Shown here in pieces: positions 38,090-51,140 of a DNA stretch of 64,000 nucleotides. Under the pieces are notes generated by a model. The model was not told the origin of the DNA, did not search any database, and worked only from the letters and a program-made list of their open reading frames with translations. Numbering within the stretch: position 1 is the stretch's first letter; the number at the start of each line of letters is the position of its first letter. The DNA comes from Bugula neritina (Eukaryota; Bryozoa; Gymnolaemata; Cheilostomatida; Bugulidae): positions 14,848,133-14,912,132 of the forward strand of contig OZ037769.1 in the NCBI GenBank assembly GCA_964035545.1, read 5' to 3'. The position numbers and the translations under genes were made by a program.

Positions 38090-38486
38090 CAAAATTGAAG
38101 ATAAAAGAAAGTGTCTATTGAATTGTTAAGACCTTGTCTATGAAGCATAGGTGCTTGTCATATAAGGAAGTTGATTGTCGCAATCAGCTCTATTTCAAAG
38201 GATATACTTACCACTCCTGTAACAAAGAGCTGGGCTAGAAAAACGCAAGTCATTGTAGAAACATACAGTGCTAGAAAATAATGAAATGCTTAGTAATGTT
38301 TAACTAAGGGCAAGTCTACAGATAAGCAAAACCAATGTTAGCGTAATAGAAAGTTTACAGCATTTATATATAAACAGGTGCATGCTGAAAAACAGTTAGA
38401 AGAGTTGTTGTGATTGAATAAGTCTTGTTTGCTTGTTGAAGCTATAAGAAATTTTTTTGTAAACCAACAGTTTAAAAAAAACCAAG
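38090..38486 (+). promoter_or_regulatory. Gene B upstream promoter block, copy 2
   Basis: Contains AAATGCTTAGTAATG (38285-38299), TATA-like TTATATATAAA (38364-38374), ACAGTTAGAAGAGTTG (38392-38407) and CTTGTTTGCTTGTTGAAGCT. The spacing from TATA to ACAGTTAG is about 27 bases, plausible for TATA to start site. A possible 5' UTR donor (AAG before GTAT) is at 38487; the acceptor is ATAG at 38731-38734. Confidence 0.6.
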
Positions 38487-38736
38487 GTATAATTTATACA
38501 AGAGAAAGCAAACTAACTTTATTATTTTCTATTAATTGATCTTTGGATGTGAGATAAGTTTTGATAAAAAAATATTTTAAATCATATGCATTAGTTTTCA
38601 ACCAATTGCTTTCATCATTTTATATTTTTTTATTTAATACTTGCTTTAAATAATTTTATTTCATTTTTTTTAAAATTAAGCTTGTATACATCTGTATTAT
38701 TTGTAAAGTAAATTTCAAATTATTATTTCAATAGCA

Positions 38737-41700
38737 ATGACGATCAAAGGACCAAAATTTGTCAAAGATAAAGGATACTCATGGATAATAGTTTTCACAT
38801 CGTTTCTCTCCCACTTTTGCAACATCGGATTTAGTTATGGAATCGGTGGAAACTTGACAATAGCTCATCAAGACTTTTTCAAAGTAGATTTACAGCAAGG
38901 AAGTCTCATTGGAACTGTACACATCGGCGTGCTGTTTTTGTTTGGTAAGAATAATCAATCTGTTATATATTAGACATGACTTTGTTGTAATTAATTGTCA
39001 AATAAAAAATCTTTAAAAGCATAAATAGGTATGCAGATAAAAGCAATCTAAAGCAATAGTCTGAAAATAAAATTAGCTGTAATACCTAGAAATAAGCTGT
39101 TTAAAAAAGCATTGAAGCTATTTAAAGTTGTTTAGGTGCATTTGTTTTACTTCCACTAATTTTTAGATTGCTCAAAATATTGTAACATTTTGTATAGTGA
39201 GGGTAAAACTTGTAAAAAAAGTTTTCATTTTAATAAAGTGCTTTTTTATTTGTTGTGATACAAATTGAATTAACATTTGCTCAAAGATTAGTAATTTAAA
39301 TTAAAGCTCCTTTTGAGAAGTTGTAAAAACTGAATTTTGTTGAATTACTTTTAAGAGCCAAATATAAGTGCAGTAATTTTATAGTTACTATACTTTCAAT
39401 ATTTTTGTTATTATTTATAGTTCATGCAGGGAATGTTTTGCAGAAATCTTATGCACTTCTAATTGAAAACTTTGCATGATTTAATAAAACTTCATGATGC
39501 TTAAAAACTTATAATATTAGTTTAATGTTAACTCAAAAAGTATGTAATGCATATGCACCCAGAAACATTTTTCATAAAAGTATAAATTAATTGTTTGAAA
39601 AATTCTGCATGTATGTTAGAATTTTTTTGGTTTTGTAAAAAATATCTGCAATTCAAACTGATTTTGTGTTAATACCTCATTTTGTGCATAGAGTTGTCTG
39701 CCCTTTTTATCCCGTAGCTTACGATTTGTTTTCAGGTCCAGTCACATCAGTTCTTGTAAAGAAACTGGGCTGTAGATTTACAGAAATTTTTGGAGGCTCT
39801 CTTCTAATATTGGGTCTCGGGCTTTCTGTGCTATCCACACAGCTATGGCATGCCATTATCCTCTACGGCATCTTAGCAGGTGAGAAACACTCTATAACTA
39901 GTAGAACACAATGTAGATATATATACTAAAATAAGCCAATACATTTTTATTGCTATTGAAATATAGGAAAAACTCCATTTTTTTATTTTATTTTTCTTTT
40001 CATCTTGCCGGTTTTTTGAAGCTGCATTTGCTGAGGTGCAAATATTTAAGCCTTTGGTTATACGAACCAATTATGGTTCCATGTTATTCGTTTTATCACC
40101 ACGAAAAATAAACTTTATGTATATGCGTTTTTAGGTATGGGAATTTCCTGCTGCTATACTGCAAGTTCCCAAATATTGGCTGTCTATTTTGACCGGCTAA
40201 AATATTTAGCCTTTTCTCTAGCAGCCCTAGGAATTTATGTTGGTCTAATGACATGGCCCATTCTCTCTCAGTTCCTACTCACTAAATTTGGTTATTCCTA
40301 CGCAATGGGCATCATGGCAAGCGTCCATCTACTGCATATCATAGCAGGAATATCTTTCTTTGAGCCTAAGGAAGAAGAATTAGAAGGTAAAACTATAGTT
40401 TATTGTTTGTAAATAAATTAATAAATAACAACAAATCATTGTAAACATAAATTGGTTAAACTTGAAAAGATGTGCTGTTGGGATTTCAAACGCTAACAGC
40501 CTGTAAAAACCAAACTGTCATCTTGTTGCTTCAGGGTAAAATGATAATAATAAAATTACTCATATCTTTTATTAATAATAGTATTGCAGACGCATCAGCT
40601 GACCTAGACAAAAGTAAACTACCACAAAATTACTTGAGTAGGAAAAATAAACAAGAATTGTCTACTATAACTATTTATTGAAGCTTCATGATCCATATTT
40701 AGAATCATTCGCTACTTTTATCAACCATTTTATGTGGTTTTTATACAGCACAGTCATAAAATGAATAATTCATTTTGCTAAATTGTTCTATCCTAAAAAA
40801 GTTTAAAAGGGTTATTATTATGTATGTTTTCTTTAAATTTGGCATTGTTTTGCACTCTAGGCGGTGAAGACAACTCCGAAGTTGATAGCTATGAGAAACC
40901 AAAGCAACCGATAGATGAAAGTTTTGGTAGAGACAACTTAGCAATGGAATTTAGTCCGGTAAGAATAAGTTGTGACAAATATTATTTTAAGAAGAACATA
41001 TCAACTACTTACTCTTATTATGTTTTATTCCTAATATATTTACAGTATATATAAGATCTCAAAGTGTTTTTATTTGCTCTGTTTGAGAGAAAATTGATCA
41101 TAGCCTTATAGTTGCACACAGTGAATTTTGAGACTGTGCAAGAAAGTGTGAATCATAAAGACTAAGATTGGCCAGTAATAATGACTACTTTGCTATATGA
41201 ATGAGAATTACATTATCAAATTTTTAAGCCAGTTCATTAAAATTTAAATAATAGGCATAAAAATTCACAACTATTTTAAATAATACAACTCACCCATGTT
41301 CCTAATATCACCACGGTTCAAAAAATTGAAACAATTATCTAATTAAAAAATAGTTTAACTTAAAACTATTTTCAAAAAAATAAGTTAAAAAATAAAGCTA
41401 ATTTATTGTTTTAATTTTGCATTTTAGGAAGATTTTACAAGGGACAACAACTCCATGTCTGAGAGCAGCATCTCAGAAACATCTTCAGATATGAGCATTG
41501 AATCAATGACACCAGATCTTAAATCAGACTTTATAGCCTTGCTGAAGTCTTGGAAGGTAAAAATTGTTTATTTAGCTGTTGAGGGTTGAGTCAAACCTTA
41601 GCTTTTTATAAGTATACTGCAGCTTACATGCAGATGTTTTGTATAAGCATTATATATCGTAATTATATCTCTTTTTCTATAAATAGCAAATATAGCTATT

Positions 41701-44088
41701 CAAAATAAATGAATACTATATAAATACTACTTAATAAACTGGAGAGCCCTCTAAATAGTATTTTAATTTAAATTAAAAATTTAATTAAAATTAAATTATT
41801 AAATTATTATGTTTATTTTAGTATTCTATTTTGAAACTGCAGTCACAAAGAATCAAATAAGTTTACCCTGTTAAAATTGGTTATATATATATTAGCACAT
41901 GCAGTTAGCTAAATAAGGAGTTACTAATGCCTTGATTATTATTTATATATATTTTAACAAAAAATATCTAATTTTCAATATTTTTAGATTTGGCTGTTTA
42001 TAATCAGTGGAATGCTCTGGAATATTAACTCTGCAGGATTTCTCATCTTTTTGAATGACTATATAATTAACAATACTAGTATGGATAAAGATGAGGCAGC
42101 TCTAGGAGTAACCATAATAGGTAATGTTCACAAATTAGCTATTTTATACAACTATATTTGGCAAAATGCAACTTATGCCAGATAATTGTTGAGTCTATAG
42201 CAATGTGCTTTGTGCTCTCAGTTTAATATAATATTATGTACATCTACAAACGGTGGGTTTTCATAAATGTTTAAAGAAAATGCAGCATTTTCTTTTTGTT
42301 ATTTTTAAGTTTTACTTTGCTACATACTCTTCCAGTTTGCTTTTTTGCATATGTACACTCACAGGTTGTGTGCGCTTGTGTCTATATATAGCATAAATGA
42401 AAAGTCCTAATGAATATGAGGTGGTCTTTCAAGCTGCTGTATATTTTAAAGATATTTGATGCTAGCATAAACTTGCCGTATATATTACAGACAGGAATTA
42501 TTATTACTAGCTGTAATTCTAAAACTATTAGCCAGTTTTTGGAAAATAAGACAGTTTAGTAAAAAGCATTGAACTGTTTATTTAGAAATATTGTTTATGT
42601 TTGTTCAAATATACCATGTCATAGAGAATCTACATCCACTGAGTGAATAAACTTATAAAACCTAATTTATATATAATTTCAGGTATTGCTAACATAGTGG
42701 GGTGTGTCTCAGTTATTCTCACCAGCTCTCTCAAGTTCAACAGATTCCTTCTCTACTTCTGTGCCATAACATTCTTCGCAGCAGCTACAATTGCAACAGC
42801 CTTCACTAATAGCAAAGTATGTCACTTTTGTAATATGATAAACTTAATGTGCAGTAAAACGTATCCATGGTGGCAGTAATACCATAATATTATAGTTTAG
42901 CAGAACTATGGTTTAGAAATACTCATCTAAAAACTATGGAAAACTTTAAAGCTATGCCCAGTTATCATATGAACATAAATAATATTTATTTAATATAAAA
43001 ATTTAATTATTCACATGTGGCACAGAACCAATTAGGACTAAATACTCTTCCTATAACATCACCAATGGCCTTTGTCGGGTTCGAACCCATGATTTCGTAT
43101 TTACTATAAAACAGACACTCTGACCCCTAGACCACGGCTGCTCCATAAACTGTTAACCTATATATATCTAGTCATTATTACATAAAATTATATTATCTAT
43201 TTATAGATTAATACATAGTATTATAATATTATTTTTCAGGAGATGTATTACAGTTTAGCAGTCTGTTACGGATTAGGACAGAGTGTTACAATAACTTGCA
43301 TCCTCGGGGTAGTCACAGACCTGTGTACTGCTAGTCAAATACCTCTACTGTTTGGACTTAAATTGTTTCCTAAGGGGATTGGTGGAATGGGTGTCTTGCC
43401 TCTGGCTGGTGAGTTTTCAGTTATTAACTTTATTAGTATTTTTTGCCAGAAAAAGTCACCTTAAATATACTATAATAAATAGAATTTCGAATTGCATAAA
43501 GCACTATAATTTTAATTATTTTCAATTTTTGCTTTCGTCACAAAACTGTAGCCGATAATTACACGCATATGTTTGTAAGCTTAAGTTAACTGAGTGTCAA
43601 CCATAATGATTTTTTAATTGTTTTTGGATATTCTACACATATTTACTTATCAGTTAGAAAGTATAAGTTTTAGTAATCCTAGATATTATTTGAAATTTAA
43701 TTTATGTTACTAGCAAATAGCATTAGTGACAATATTGTAAAGAAAAAATAATTATACAAATATTTGGCAAAATTTTACACAATCTGCTGGTAACATTAAA
43801 AAGTATGCCAATAAATCTATTTTTAGTGCATGAAAAATATTTACATGTAATATGCTTTTTTGACAATTTAATGAAGCCCGACTGCTACATAACGAATATG
43901 TTTTAAAATTTAAATTAAAAAACATATTTTTTGTTTTAGCATTCATAGGAGAAGCTACCGGTGAAAGATATGGAATAATATTTGTTGGTTGCTGTGGAAT
44001 TCTAGGAGCTTTAACTATACTTCCTGTAGTTGTACTGAATTTAATGAAAGGAAAGACTACTTCTAATTCAGACGACAGCTCTGAATAA
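38737..44088 (+). CDS. Monocarboxylate transporter-like (SLC16/MFS) protein, gene B
   Basis: Predicted 471-residue, 12-TM major facilitator with gene A's exon plan: 38737-38944, 39736-39879, 40135-40386, 40861-40958, 41428-41556, 41988-42120, 42683-42816, 43240-43408, 43940-44088. Exon 1 is three bases shorter than in A and C, as in D. Features: KDKGYSWII, GPVTS, YFDRLKYLAFSLAALG, a Ser/Asp-rich loop ending [57 protein letters not shown], and an acidic C-terminus ending SSE. No disruption seen. AATAAA lies at 44564-44569. Loop exon 5 is closest to gene D. Transport substrate is unknown. Confidence 0.91.
43020..43145 (-). mobile_element. tRNA-derived SINE (family 2) in gene B intron 7
   Basis: Minus strand GGTCTAGGGGTCAGAGTG and GGGTTCGAACCC, then AAAGGCCATTGGTGATG and GGAAGAGTA. 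It lies in the same intron as the copy in gene A, so it may predate the A/B split or be an independent insertion. Confidence 0.72.
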
Positions 44089-45266
44089 TCTTGTAAAAAT
44101 TGTGTATGCCATAATTTTAATCTTTTATAACTGTGTTGTGAATAGTGAATACTCAGGAATTACAAAACTGACTCAAAATTTATTTAAAAAAATGACAAAA
44201 ACTGTATATACTTTTATTTATTATACTCAAGAAAACAATACATATGTGTTTTTTATAACTTATGCATCTAGATCTCTCTTTATCCATTCATATATACACC
44301 AAACAGCGCTTCTTAATTGCCTTCTTTTTTCTTTAAAGCTAAGCACATTGTTTTACAACTATATATAATTATCATATACTGAATCACACTTTTTTTTTAC
44401 TAGAAACCAGGTTTTAAATGTATGTTATTTTGCTGTATGAATTTGAGAGGAATTTAATTGTATATTTTTGACAAAAATTATATTTTTTATATTTGGTCAA
44501 ACCTACACTCTAAATTGATTGTAAAATTATTTGATTATGTGATATATTTATTTTTATAAACTAAATAAACTTGAGATTGTCCCCTCACTCTAGAATTTGT
44601 TCTCTCTATGATTTTTTAAAACGGAAAGCAGCTAGGCAGATAATGGTATGATGCAACAGAAATGATTAAAAGCTCATGCATACTATGCAGTTATGGAATA
44701 TCACTGTATATTAATTAAAGAAGCAAATTTTTAGTTTTTTTTCATTTTGTTTTAATTACAAGTGCTTATTTTTTGGGCTGTCATTTTTAGACAAGTTCAA
44801 TTTTGTTATACTCTCACGCACATAGGCTGTTGGTAATAATATAAAAGGTCTTTTAATCAACATTGCTCTTGCTTTACTAAAATTGTTTGAAGCCAAGCCA
44901 ATAGTGCATCAATATATTTTAAAACTATAATTGGTTTTGAAAAAATTTCAAAGTACTCTAGCAAGTAATTTCAATTAAAAGTAAAATTTTCATATACAAA
45001 TTAAGTTGTTACATATTGAAATCATTTAAAAATGAATTAAAATCTTTAAAAAAGATTGAATTGTGCTGTGACTAATTTTTATTTTTACAAAATAAAAACA
45101 AATAAATTTACATTTTGTTACCAATGAAATACAAAAATAAGAAAATTATTTATTTGACTTTTTAATATAATTCTGATCATTGTTATTTTGATAAATATTA
45201 GTTTTTGTTGATTCAATCTTTTAAAGTCAGGTGGTTTTTTTATTTATAGATATAGCTGCAAAATCT
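44089..45266. other. Convergent 3' UTR region between genes B and C
   Basis: Genes B (plus) and C (minus) end tail to tail 1.18 kb apart. The stretch is A+T-rich with an AATAAA for B at 44564-44569 and minus-strand AATAAA candidates for C (for example TTTATT at 45239-45244). No gene is supported here. Confidence 0.6.
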
Positions 45267-48200
45267 TTATGGGAGTTTCCCTCTCTTTAAACTAAGTACA
45301 ACTACAGGAAGTATAGCCAAAGCTCCTAAAACTCCGCAGCCACCAACAAATATTATTCCATATCTTCCTCCACTAGCTTCTCCTATGTAGGCTAAAACAT
45401 AAAAAATGTCATCGGCGATTGTCTCCTCTTGTTACTCTTCAAAAAGTTTCTCTAAATGCAAAGCAATAAAAAATTTAATAATTAAACTAACTGGGAGTTT
45501 TAATGTGAAAAATATGGCAACTGGTGTTAATTTTTTCAGAAATTTTGTCTGGCACTAATTTTGTTAAAGTATGAACTTTTTATTATCACATTGATGAAGC
45601 TATACCTATTGTAATCTACTGTAAGTATATAGGACAGTATGTGATATAGATAGATTATGAGATTGCTGCTTAGCACGTATTTATAAAGCATATTACATGC
45701 ATATATATATAATTACATAAAGAATGCATGTTCTACTAGTAAAACTATTACATACATTATAAAACTTAGCATAGAGCATACAAATTTTATAAGAACTTGA
45801 CAACTATAATATCTTAAACAAATGGAAAAAATAAATTGAATTGTTCCAATTTTAGAATTCTGCTAAAATTTTTAAAAAATAATTTTTGTTGAATAAAAAA
45901 AAGAAAAAAACTTATACAACTTAGTTTGCAGGTATCTAATGTAAATGATGTTATGGAATATTATGAAAAAGTAAATTAGTCAATTTGGTAGCGGACTAAA
46001 TTAAAAGTTAGCTCTATTGTTCCAAGCAAGATTTATAGTGCTGCTGTAAAGCAGTTAATTAAAAAAAGAAAATTAAATCACAATGCCTAAAGTTTTATAA
46101 AACCAACATGCAAATCACGATGAGTAACTGGGCAAATGTAACCTACCAGCTAGAGGTACTAGAGTTATCCCTCCAATACCTTCAGCCAATAACAGGATTC
46201 CAAACAGTAGAGGTAGTTGACTAACAGAACACAAATCACTGACTACTCCAAGTAGAGAGGATAATTATAGTAATACTCTGTCCTAATCCCCAGCATGCTG
46301 CTAAACCATAGTACATCTCCTAAATAAAGTATAATATTCATTTGTTCTGCGTGTCTATACAAGCAATATATTATGTTGAGCATTAAGTTTATTGTTGAAA
46401 AAAAAAATGCTATCCTTTGACATGTCAATGTTTTTAAGCAGTTGATGGCTTTATTTTATATTATTGGTGTATTTACAAACTTGACTTTGCGTTTTACACT
46501 CTGGATATCATATTTTTTCATTCCACCACAATTGATTGGAAAATTTCTAATGAAGCCACTTTTTTATTATACTGCTCACATGCAGTGTGAAAAATAATTG
46601 CCCCCACCGGGATTTGAACCACAGAAATCCGACTTGCAAGCAGGCACGCTAAATAATTACACCATCGGAGCTGCTGGGTTAACACAACACTACAAGTGCC
46701 ATTACAAAGTTGATTTTAAATGCTTTTGCTATCAATTAGTGCTCTGTGTTTTATTATAGTTAGTACATTAACTAACGGTTATAGTTAGAGGTTGAAATTT
46801 AATTATTCTTTTCTAAAAAAGTAAAAGCTATAGCATGATGTTTCAAAATAGACTACAGCTTTATATATACTACTTTTCATACCTTGCTATTAATAAAAGA
46901 TGCCACAATAGCAGCTCCTCCAAATAAGGTTATGGCACAGAAGTAGAGGAGGAATCTGTTAAACTTGAGAGAGCTGGTGAGAATAACTGAGACACACCCG
47001 ACTATGTTAGCAATACCTGCAAAGATAAAATACAATTCTGTAAGCTATTATGTAAAACATATATCTATGGCTTCAATTAAATTAAATTTGGTTAAAAAAA
47101 ACATTTTCGAACCTTATATAGCAAATTGTGGCGCAAAAATTAGGATATATAGCATTATATAAACTGAAGCTTAATAAATGCACCACATTTCCATTACATC
47201 AATATATTTATGCTGTTCTCCTCAATAAAACCTTTAACATTTTGATTAAAACTATATAATCATTATTTGTTTGGTTATTTAAAGAATATTTATGAGGAAT
47301 TTTTGACAGTCAAACAGAAAATATATTTTACATTTGTACTAGTTTAACATCCAACAAAGTGTTGTTCATTAGACGGAGATTGCGACAATTTGCATTAATA
47401 ATGACAGTTCATACAATAACTGAATGCAAAAAGTGTAGATAAGTTGAAATACTTCAACAATAGATAGAGATGTATCAATTGTTCTGACCTAAGTACACAC
47501 TCACTTCCGAGAACACACACAGACACATGTGATAGACTGTGAATTGTTACCTATTGCAGTTACTCCAAAAGCTGCCTCATCTGCATTCATACTAGTATTG
47601 TGAACTATGTAGTCATTCACCAATATTAGAAATCCAGCAGCATTTGTATGCCAGAGTAGCCCATTAATCATCAACGACCAAATCTAATAACAGTTCAAAC
47701 CATCTTCATCTTGATAATCAAAAGCCAAAACAAATTGCCTACTAGTAGATCAAAGAATCGGAATTTCCCACAAAATAAGCATGCATTAGATATAGTTATG
47801 CAAAATATAATTTAGTATAGAGTAAATGATGCATTTTAACAATTGGTGTAGCAAAGGTGCAGATAACCCTTATTGATTAGCTTGTTGTTTTATTGTCGTT
47901 TAGCAAGACAACTCCTAAGTTATTTCATGCTAATGACAAACATGTAAAGTTATCAGCTGTGATAATCTGCAACGATTGCCATGAGATTTATAAACTAGAT
48001 ATCTCTAACCTTCCAGGACTTCATTAAAACAATAAATTCTGTTTTAAGATCTGGAGTTGGTTCAAGGTTTACTACTGAGGAAGATTCTGTAGTGCTGCTT
48101 TGAGATTCAGAGTTGCTTTCTCTTGCATAATCTTCCTAAAACATGATAAACAAATGAAAGTTTATTGTCAAATTATTTATTTTTGAACCTTACTTTGGGT

Positions 48201-50495
48201 AACAGGTGCTCTTACTGTGAGTACATGCCTCAGCTTATAAGTTTATTATATATATTCAAGTGACCTAAGTTGTGTTATGTTTTTGTTTACTAAGCATTAA
48301 TTTGAGATGAAATGATATATTCCACACATATTAATTGATAACAACTTTTAGTAGTGCAACATATAACATGTGTTTATTGGTTTGATTTATTGATCTATAC
48401 ATTACTCTGTTGAACAAAAATACTTTAGCTCACCTTGTTGACTTCTAATGCTAAATTATCTTCACCCAAACTCTCCTCAATTGCGGGATCAGGCTTATCC
48501 GAAGCGGTAACTTCAGAGTTGAGTGCACTCTCTGTATAAAATTATTTGTTTCCATAATTAGACTAAAGGTTGAGGTACTTTTTTTGTACGAATTAACTAA
48601 AGGGCAAATTTTATGCATAGTGAACATCAGCCCATAAAAAATATTTGATGGAAGTCTCCCAAATAGCACTTAAATCACTGCTCTTCTTGAATACAGCTTT
48701 TGATGTGACAAAAAGCTATTATTAATGAACAAACAATTGCTTTGTGTAGCAACACTACTGCAGGATAAATATGAAGACATGAAAACTGCACCTGCAGTGT
48801 TTTATAGAATTAGGCAAAAATCTTCTGATTGCATCACTTCCTTCACAACAAGCTGTTTTCAAGCAGTAATTTCTAGTTTTACCTTGTAAGCTTTCGTCTT
48901 TAGGTTCAAAGAATAATATTCCAGCTATGATATGAAGTAGATGGGCGCTTGCCATGATACCCATAGCCTGGGAGTATCCAAACTTATTGAGTAGAAATTG
49001 AGAGAAGATGGGCCATGTAATTAGACCCACATACCCTCCTAGTACTGCTAGGGGGAATGCTAGGTATTTCCGTTGTTCAAAATGTAACGCCAATATTTGG
49101 GAACTTGCAGTATAGCAACAGGAAATCCCGATGCCTAAAACACAACAATAGGTTTCAACTGATAAGACAAAAGGTATAATTCTCATCCTGAAATTGTTGA
49201 ATTTTTTCATATCTATAATAAAAAAATATCAGCACACATTAGCTAGCCTTTTTACTATTATATGCATTCATCTTATCATATATCATAGATATATATCAGT
49301 TTTGGTATGCTTCTATTAGGTGAATTTTTTTCAATCGCTAGATGGTTGCACTTGAAAAAAAACTGTCAATCCAAATCTATTTTCAAAACATAAATTAGTC
49401 TAGAATAAAATATGAAACTCCAGCATAAATCAACGAATTGAAATAAAACACTGCGCTCATATAATAAAAATGATCAGAGTTAGGATCTATATTTACAAAA
49501 AATTGTCTAAAATAATATAATGTAGACTATATAAAACATTTATTGCCGAAATTAAAAAAAATTCTTGCAGCCTTACATAGGTACATCTAGAAAAATATTC
49601 TAACTTTAGCTGTTATTATTACCTGCCACAATACCATAGAGAATGATGGCATGCCAAAGATCTCTAGAGAAAGCAGAGAGACCAACTCCGGCTATAAGAA
49701 GGAAACCTCCAAGAAGCTCTGTAAACTGACAACCCAGTTTCTTGATCAAGATGGATGCTATGGGACCTGCATATGCCATAGAGCACATTACTTAAAGAGG
49801 ATAAATATTAACCCCAAAACCCACATGCCTCAGTATCTCATTGCCTTTGTGCGTGTGTGCGTGTTTGTGTGGTATGTGTGTGTGTGTTTGTGTGTGTGTT
49901 TGTGCGTGTGTCTGTGTGTGTGTTTGTGTGTGTGTTTGTGTGTGTTTGTGTGTGTTTGTGTGCGTGTTTGTGTGTGTGTGTGCCTGTTTTTGTGGTATGT
50001 GTGCGTATGTGTGTGTTTGTGTGTGTTTGTGTGTGTATGTGCGTGTGTGTGTGCGCGTGTGCGCGTGTGCGCGTGTGCGCGTGTGCGCGTGTGCGCGTGC
50101 GCGTGTGTGTGTGTGTGAGTGTGTGTGTGTGAGTGTGATTATTTTAAACAGAAATAAATTATACAAACTTGTTTCTCTAATAACTGTTTTCAACTAACTT
50201 TTTAACCAGGCGCATGTTTTAAAACAGAACAAATACACGTCCAATTCATAATTTAGCTAATTTATTATCAAAAGTATTTCTTACCAAACAGAAATATGAC
50301 GCCAGCGTGGAGCGTTCCAATGAGACTTCCTTGCTGTAAATTCACTTTGAAGATGTCTTGATGAGCTATTGTCAAGTTACCAGCTGTTCCAAATGTAAAT
50401 CCGACATGGGCAAAGTGAGAGAGGCATGATGCGAATGCTATTATCCAAGAATATCCGCTGTCTTTCGTTAGCTTTGGTCTTTTGATGAATGCCAT
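45267..50495 (-). CDS. Monocarboxylate transporter-like (SLC16/MFS) protein, gene C, with frameshift in exon 8
   Basis: Minus-strand paralog with the same nine exons: 50495-50285, 49766-49623, 49134-48883, 48531-48434, 48135-48010, 47683-47551, 47016-46883, 46319-46147, 45391-45267. All splice sites have AG/GT (exon 5 donor is GTTAGA). Motifs: [14 protein letters not shown], a YF-x-x-x-KYLAF equivalent [16 protein letters not shown] at the loop end, [16 protein letters not shown] in TM12. Exon 8 is 173 bases instead of 169: an extra CTCT changes the frame and TGA follows after ~393 residues, removing TM11-12. Unshifted length would be 463. The other exons are intact, so the defect is recent, polymorphic, or a sequencing error. 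Closest to gene A by exon 1 length and loop sequence. Confidence 0.82.
46230..46275 (-). other. 4-bp frameshift insertion in gene C exon 8
   Basis: Minus strand reads ACTATAATTATCCTCTCTAC where genes A, B and D have exactly four bases fewer between the ACTATA/ACAATA and CT(T/C)GG positions. The extra bases are a CTCT expansion. The new frame runs into TGA within ten codons. Confidence 0.85.
46600..46682 (-). mobile_element. tRNA-like sequence / SINE head (family 1) in gene C intron 7
   Basis: Minus strand: CTCCGATGGTGTAATTATTTAGC, an anticodon-like CTTGCAAG loop, and GGTTCAAATCCCGGTGGGGGCA. Arms pair poorly at the acceptor stem, so a SINE or tRNA pseudogene is more likely than a working tRNA. 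Confidence 0.6.
49848..50138. repeat. GT-rich compound minisatellite with alternating GCGCGTGT units, gene C intron 1
   Basis: About 290 bp of purine-pyrimidine alternation: GTGTGTTT units first, then a GCGCGTGT array around 50052-50104, then pure GT. It lies about 80 bases from the exon 2 acceptor of gene C. Confidence 0.9.
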
Positions 50496-50669
50496 TACCA
50501 TCAGGTTGGTTGGTACAGTGTTGGGCAATGCAATTTCCAATTTCTTTTTAAAATTATTAATAGTTACTTATTTCAGAAAGCTTTATTAAATATTAAAATA
50601 AAAAAGACTGAACAATTATTATACTTACATAGATTTAACCTCTCATACCATAAACTTAAAATCTTTCTA

Positions 50670-50745
50670 GTTTTCTAGTTCACCAAGTTACTCAGTTCTC
50701 TCCTGCTACAACCGCTCTCTAACCGACTTTAAATGGCATTGCTTA
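50670..50745 (-). promoter_or_regulatory. Candidate promoter block of gene C
   Basis: Minus strand has GCCATTTAAAGTCGG followed by GGTTAGAGAGCGGTTGTAG, which lines up loosely with the ACAGTTAGAAGAGTTGTTGTG block of gene B. The similarity is weaker than between B and D. Confidence 0.35.
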
Positions 50746-51059
50746 TTTCTAAAGATATATTAATACAATATCAAATAAATATAACTGAGTTTTCCCATGT
50801 ATTATTTCTATTCTGCAGACCATTGTATAAAAACTTATCTATATCAAATGAGCCTCAATAGGATCCCCAGTAAGTGTGTTTCAATCATGAAACATTCTAA
50901 TCTAATATGACAGGCATCATTATATAGTTTCGCAATTTTTAGTAACAATGGCCGCTGAGCAATAAATGGCTATCATAATAAGTTTGTTAATCCTATTTTG
51001 GCATAGCTATGTGGCATAGAGCAGATGGTCATATTATAGACACTACATAATATACAATT

Positions 51060-51140
51060 TTTGCCTACATTGGGATTCGAGTCAGAGACCTCCGGCTTGC
51101 AAACAGATATGCTACCATTACACTACACTCAACACTACAG
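51060..51140 (-). mobile_element. tRNA-derived SINE (family 1)
   Basis: Minus strand GTGTAATGGTAGCATATC, TTTGCAAGCCGGAGGTC and GACTCGAATCCCAATG resemble a tRNA A box, anticodon arm and B box. Related sequences are at 46600-46682, 57335-57400 and 58978-59045. Confidence 0.6.

Noticed and set aside
40586-40681. Possible extra exon in gene B (after GCAG, reading DASADLDKSK)
   Set aside because: It ends in a stop with no donor and has no counterpart in genes A, C or D. An alternative terminal exon is possible but unsupported.
46600-46682. Functional tRNA gene
   Set aside because: A- and B-box-like parts are present, but the acceptor stem pairs poorly and related copies are dispersed, so a SINE or tRNA pseudogene fits better.
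49651-50197. Open frames of 90-155 codons over the GT-rich repeat
   Set aside because: Low-complexity Cys-Val/His-Thr sequence. The only real coding part nearby is gene C exon 2 on the minus strand (49766-49623).
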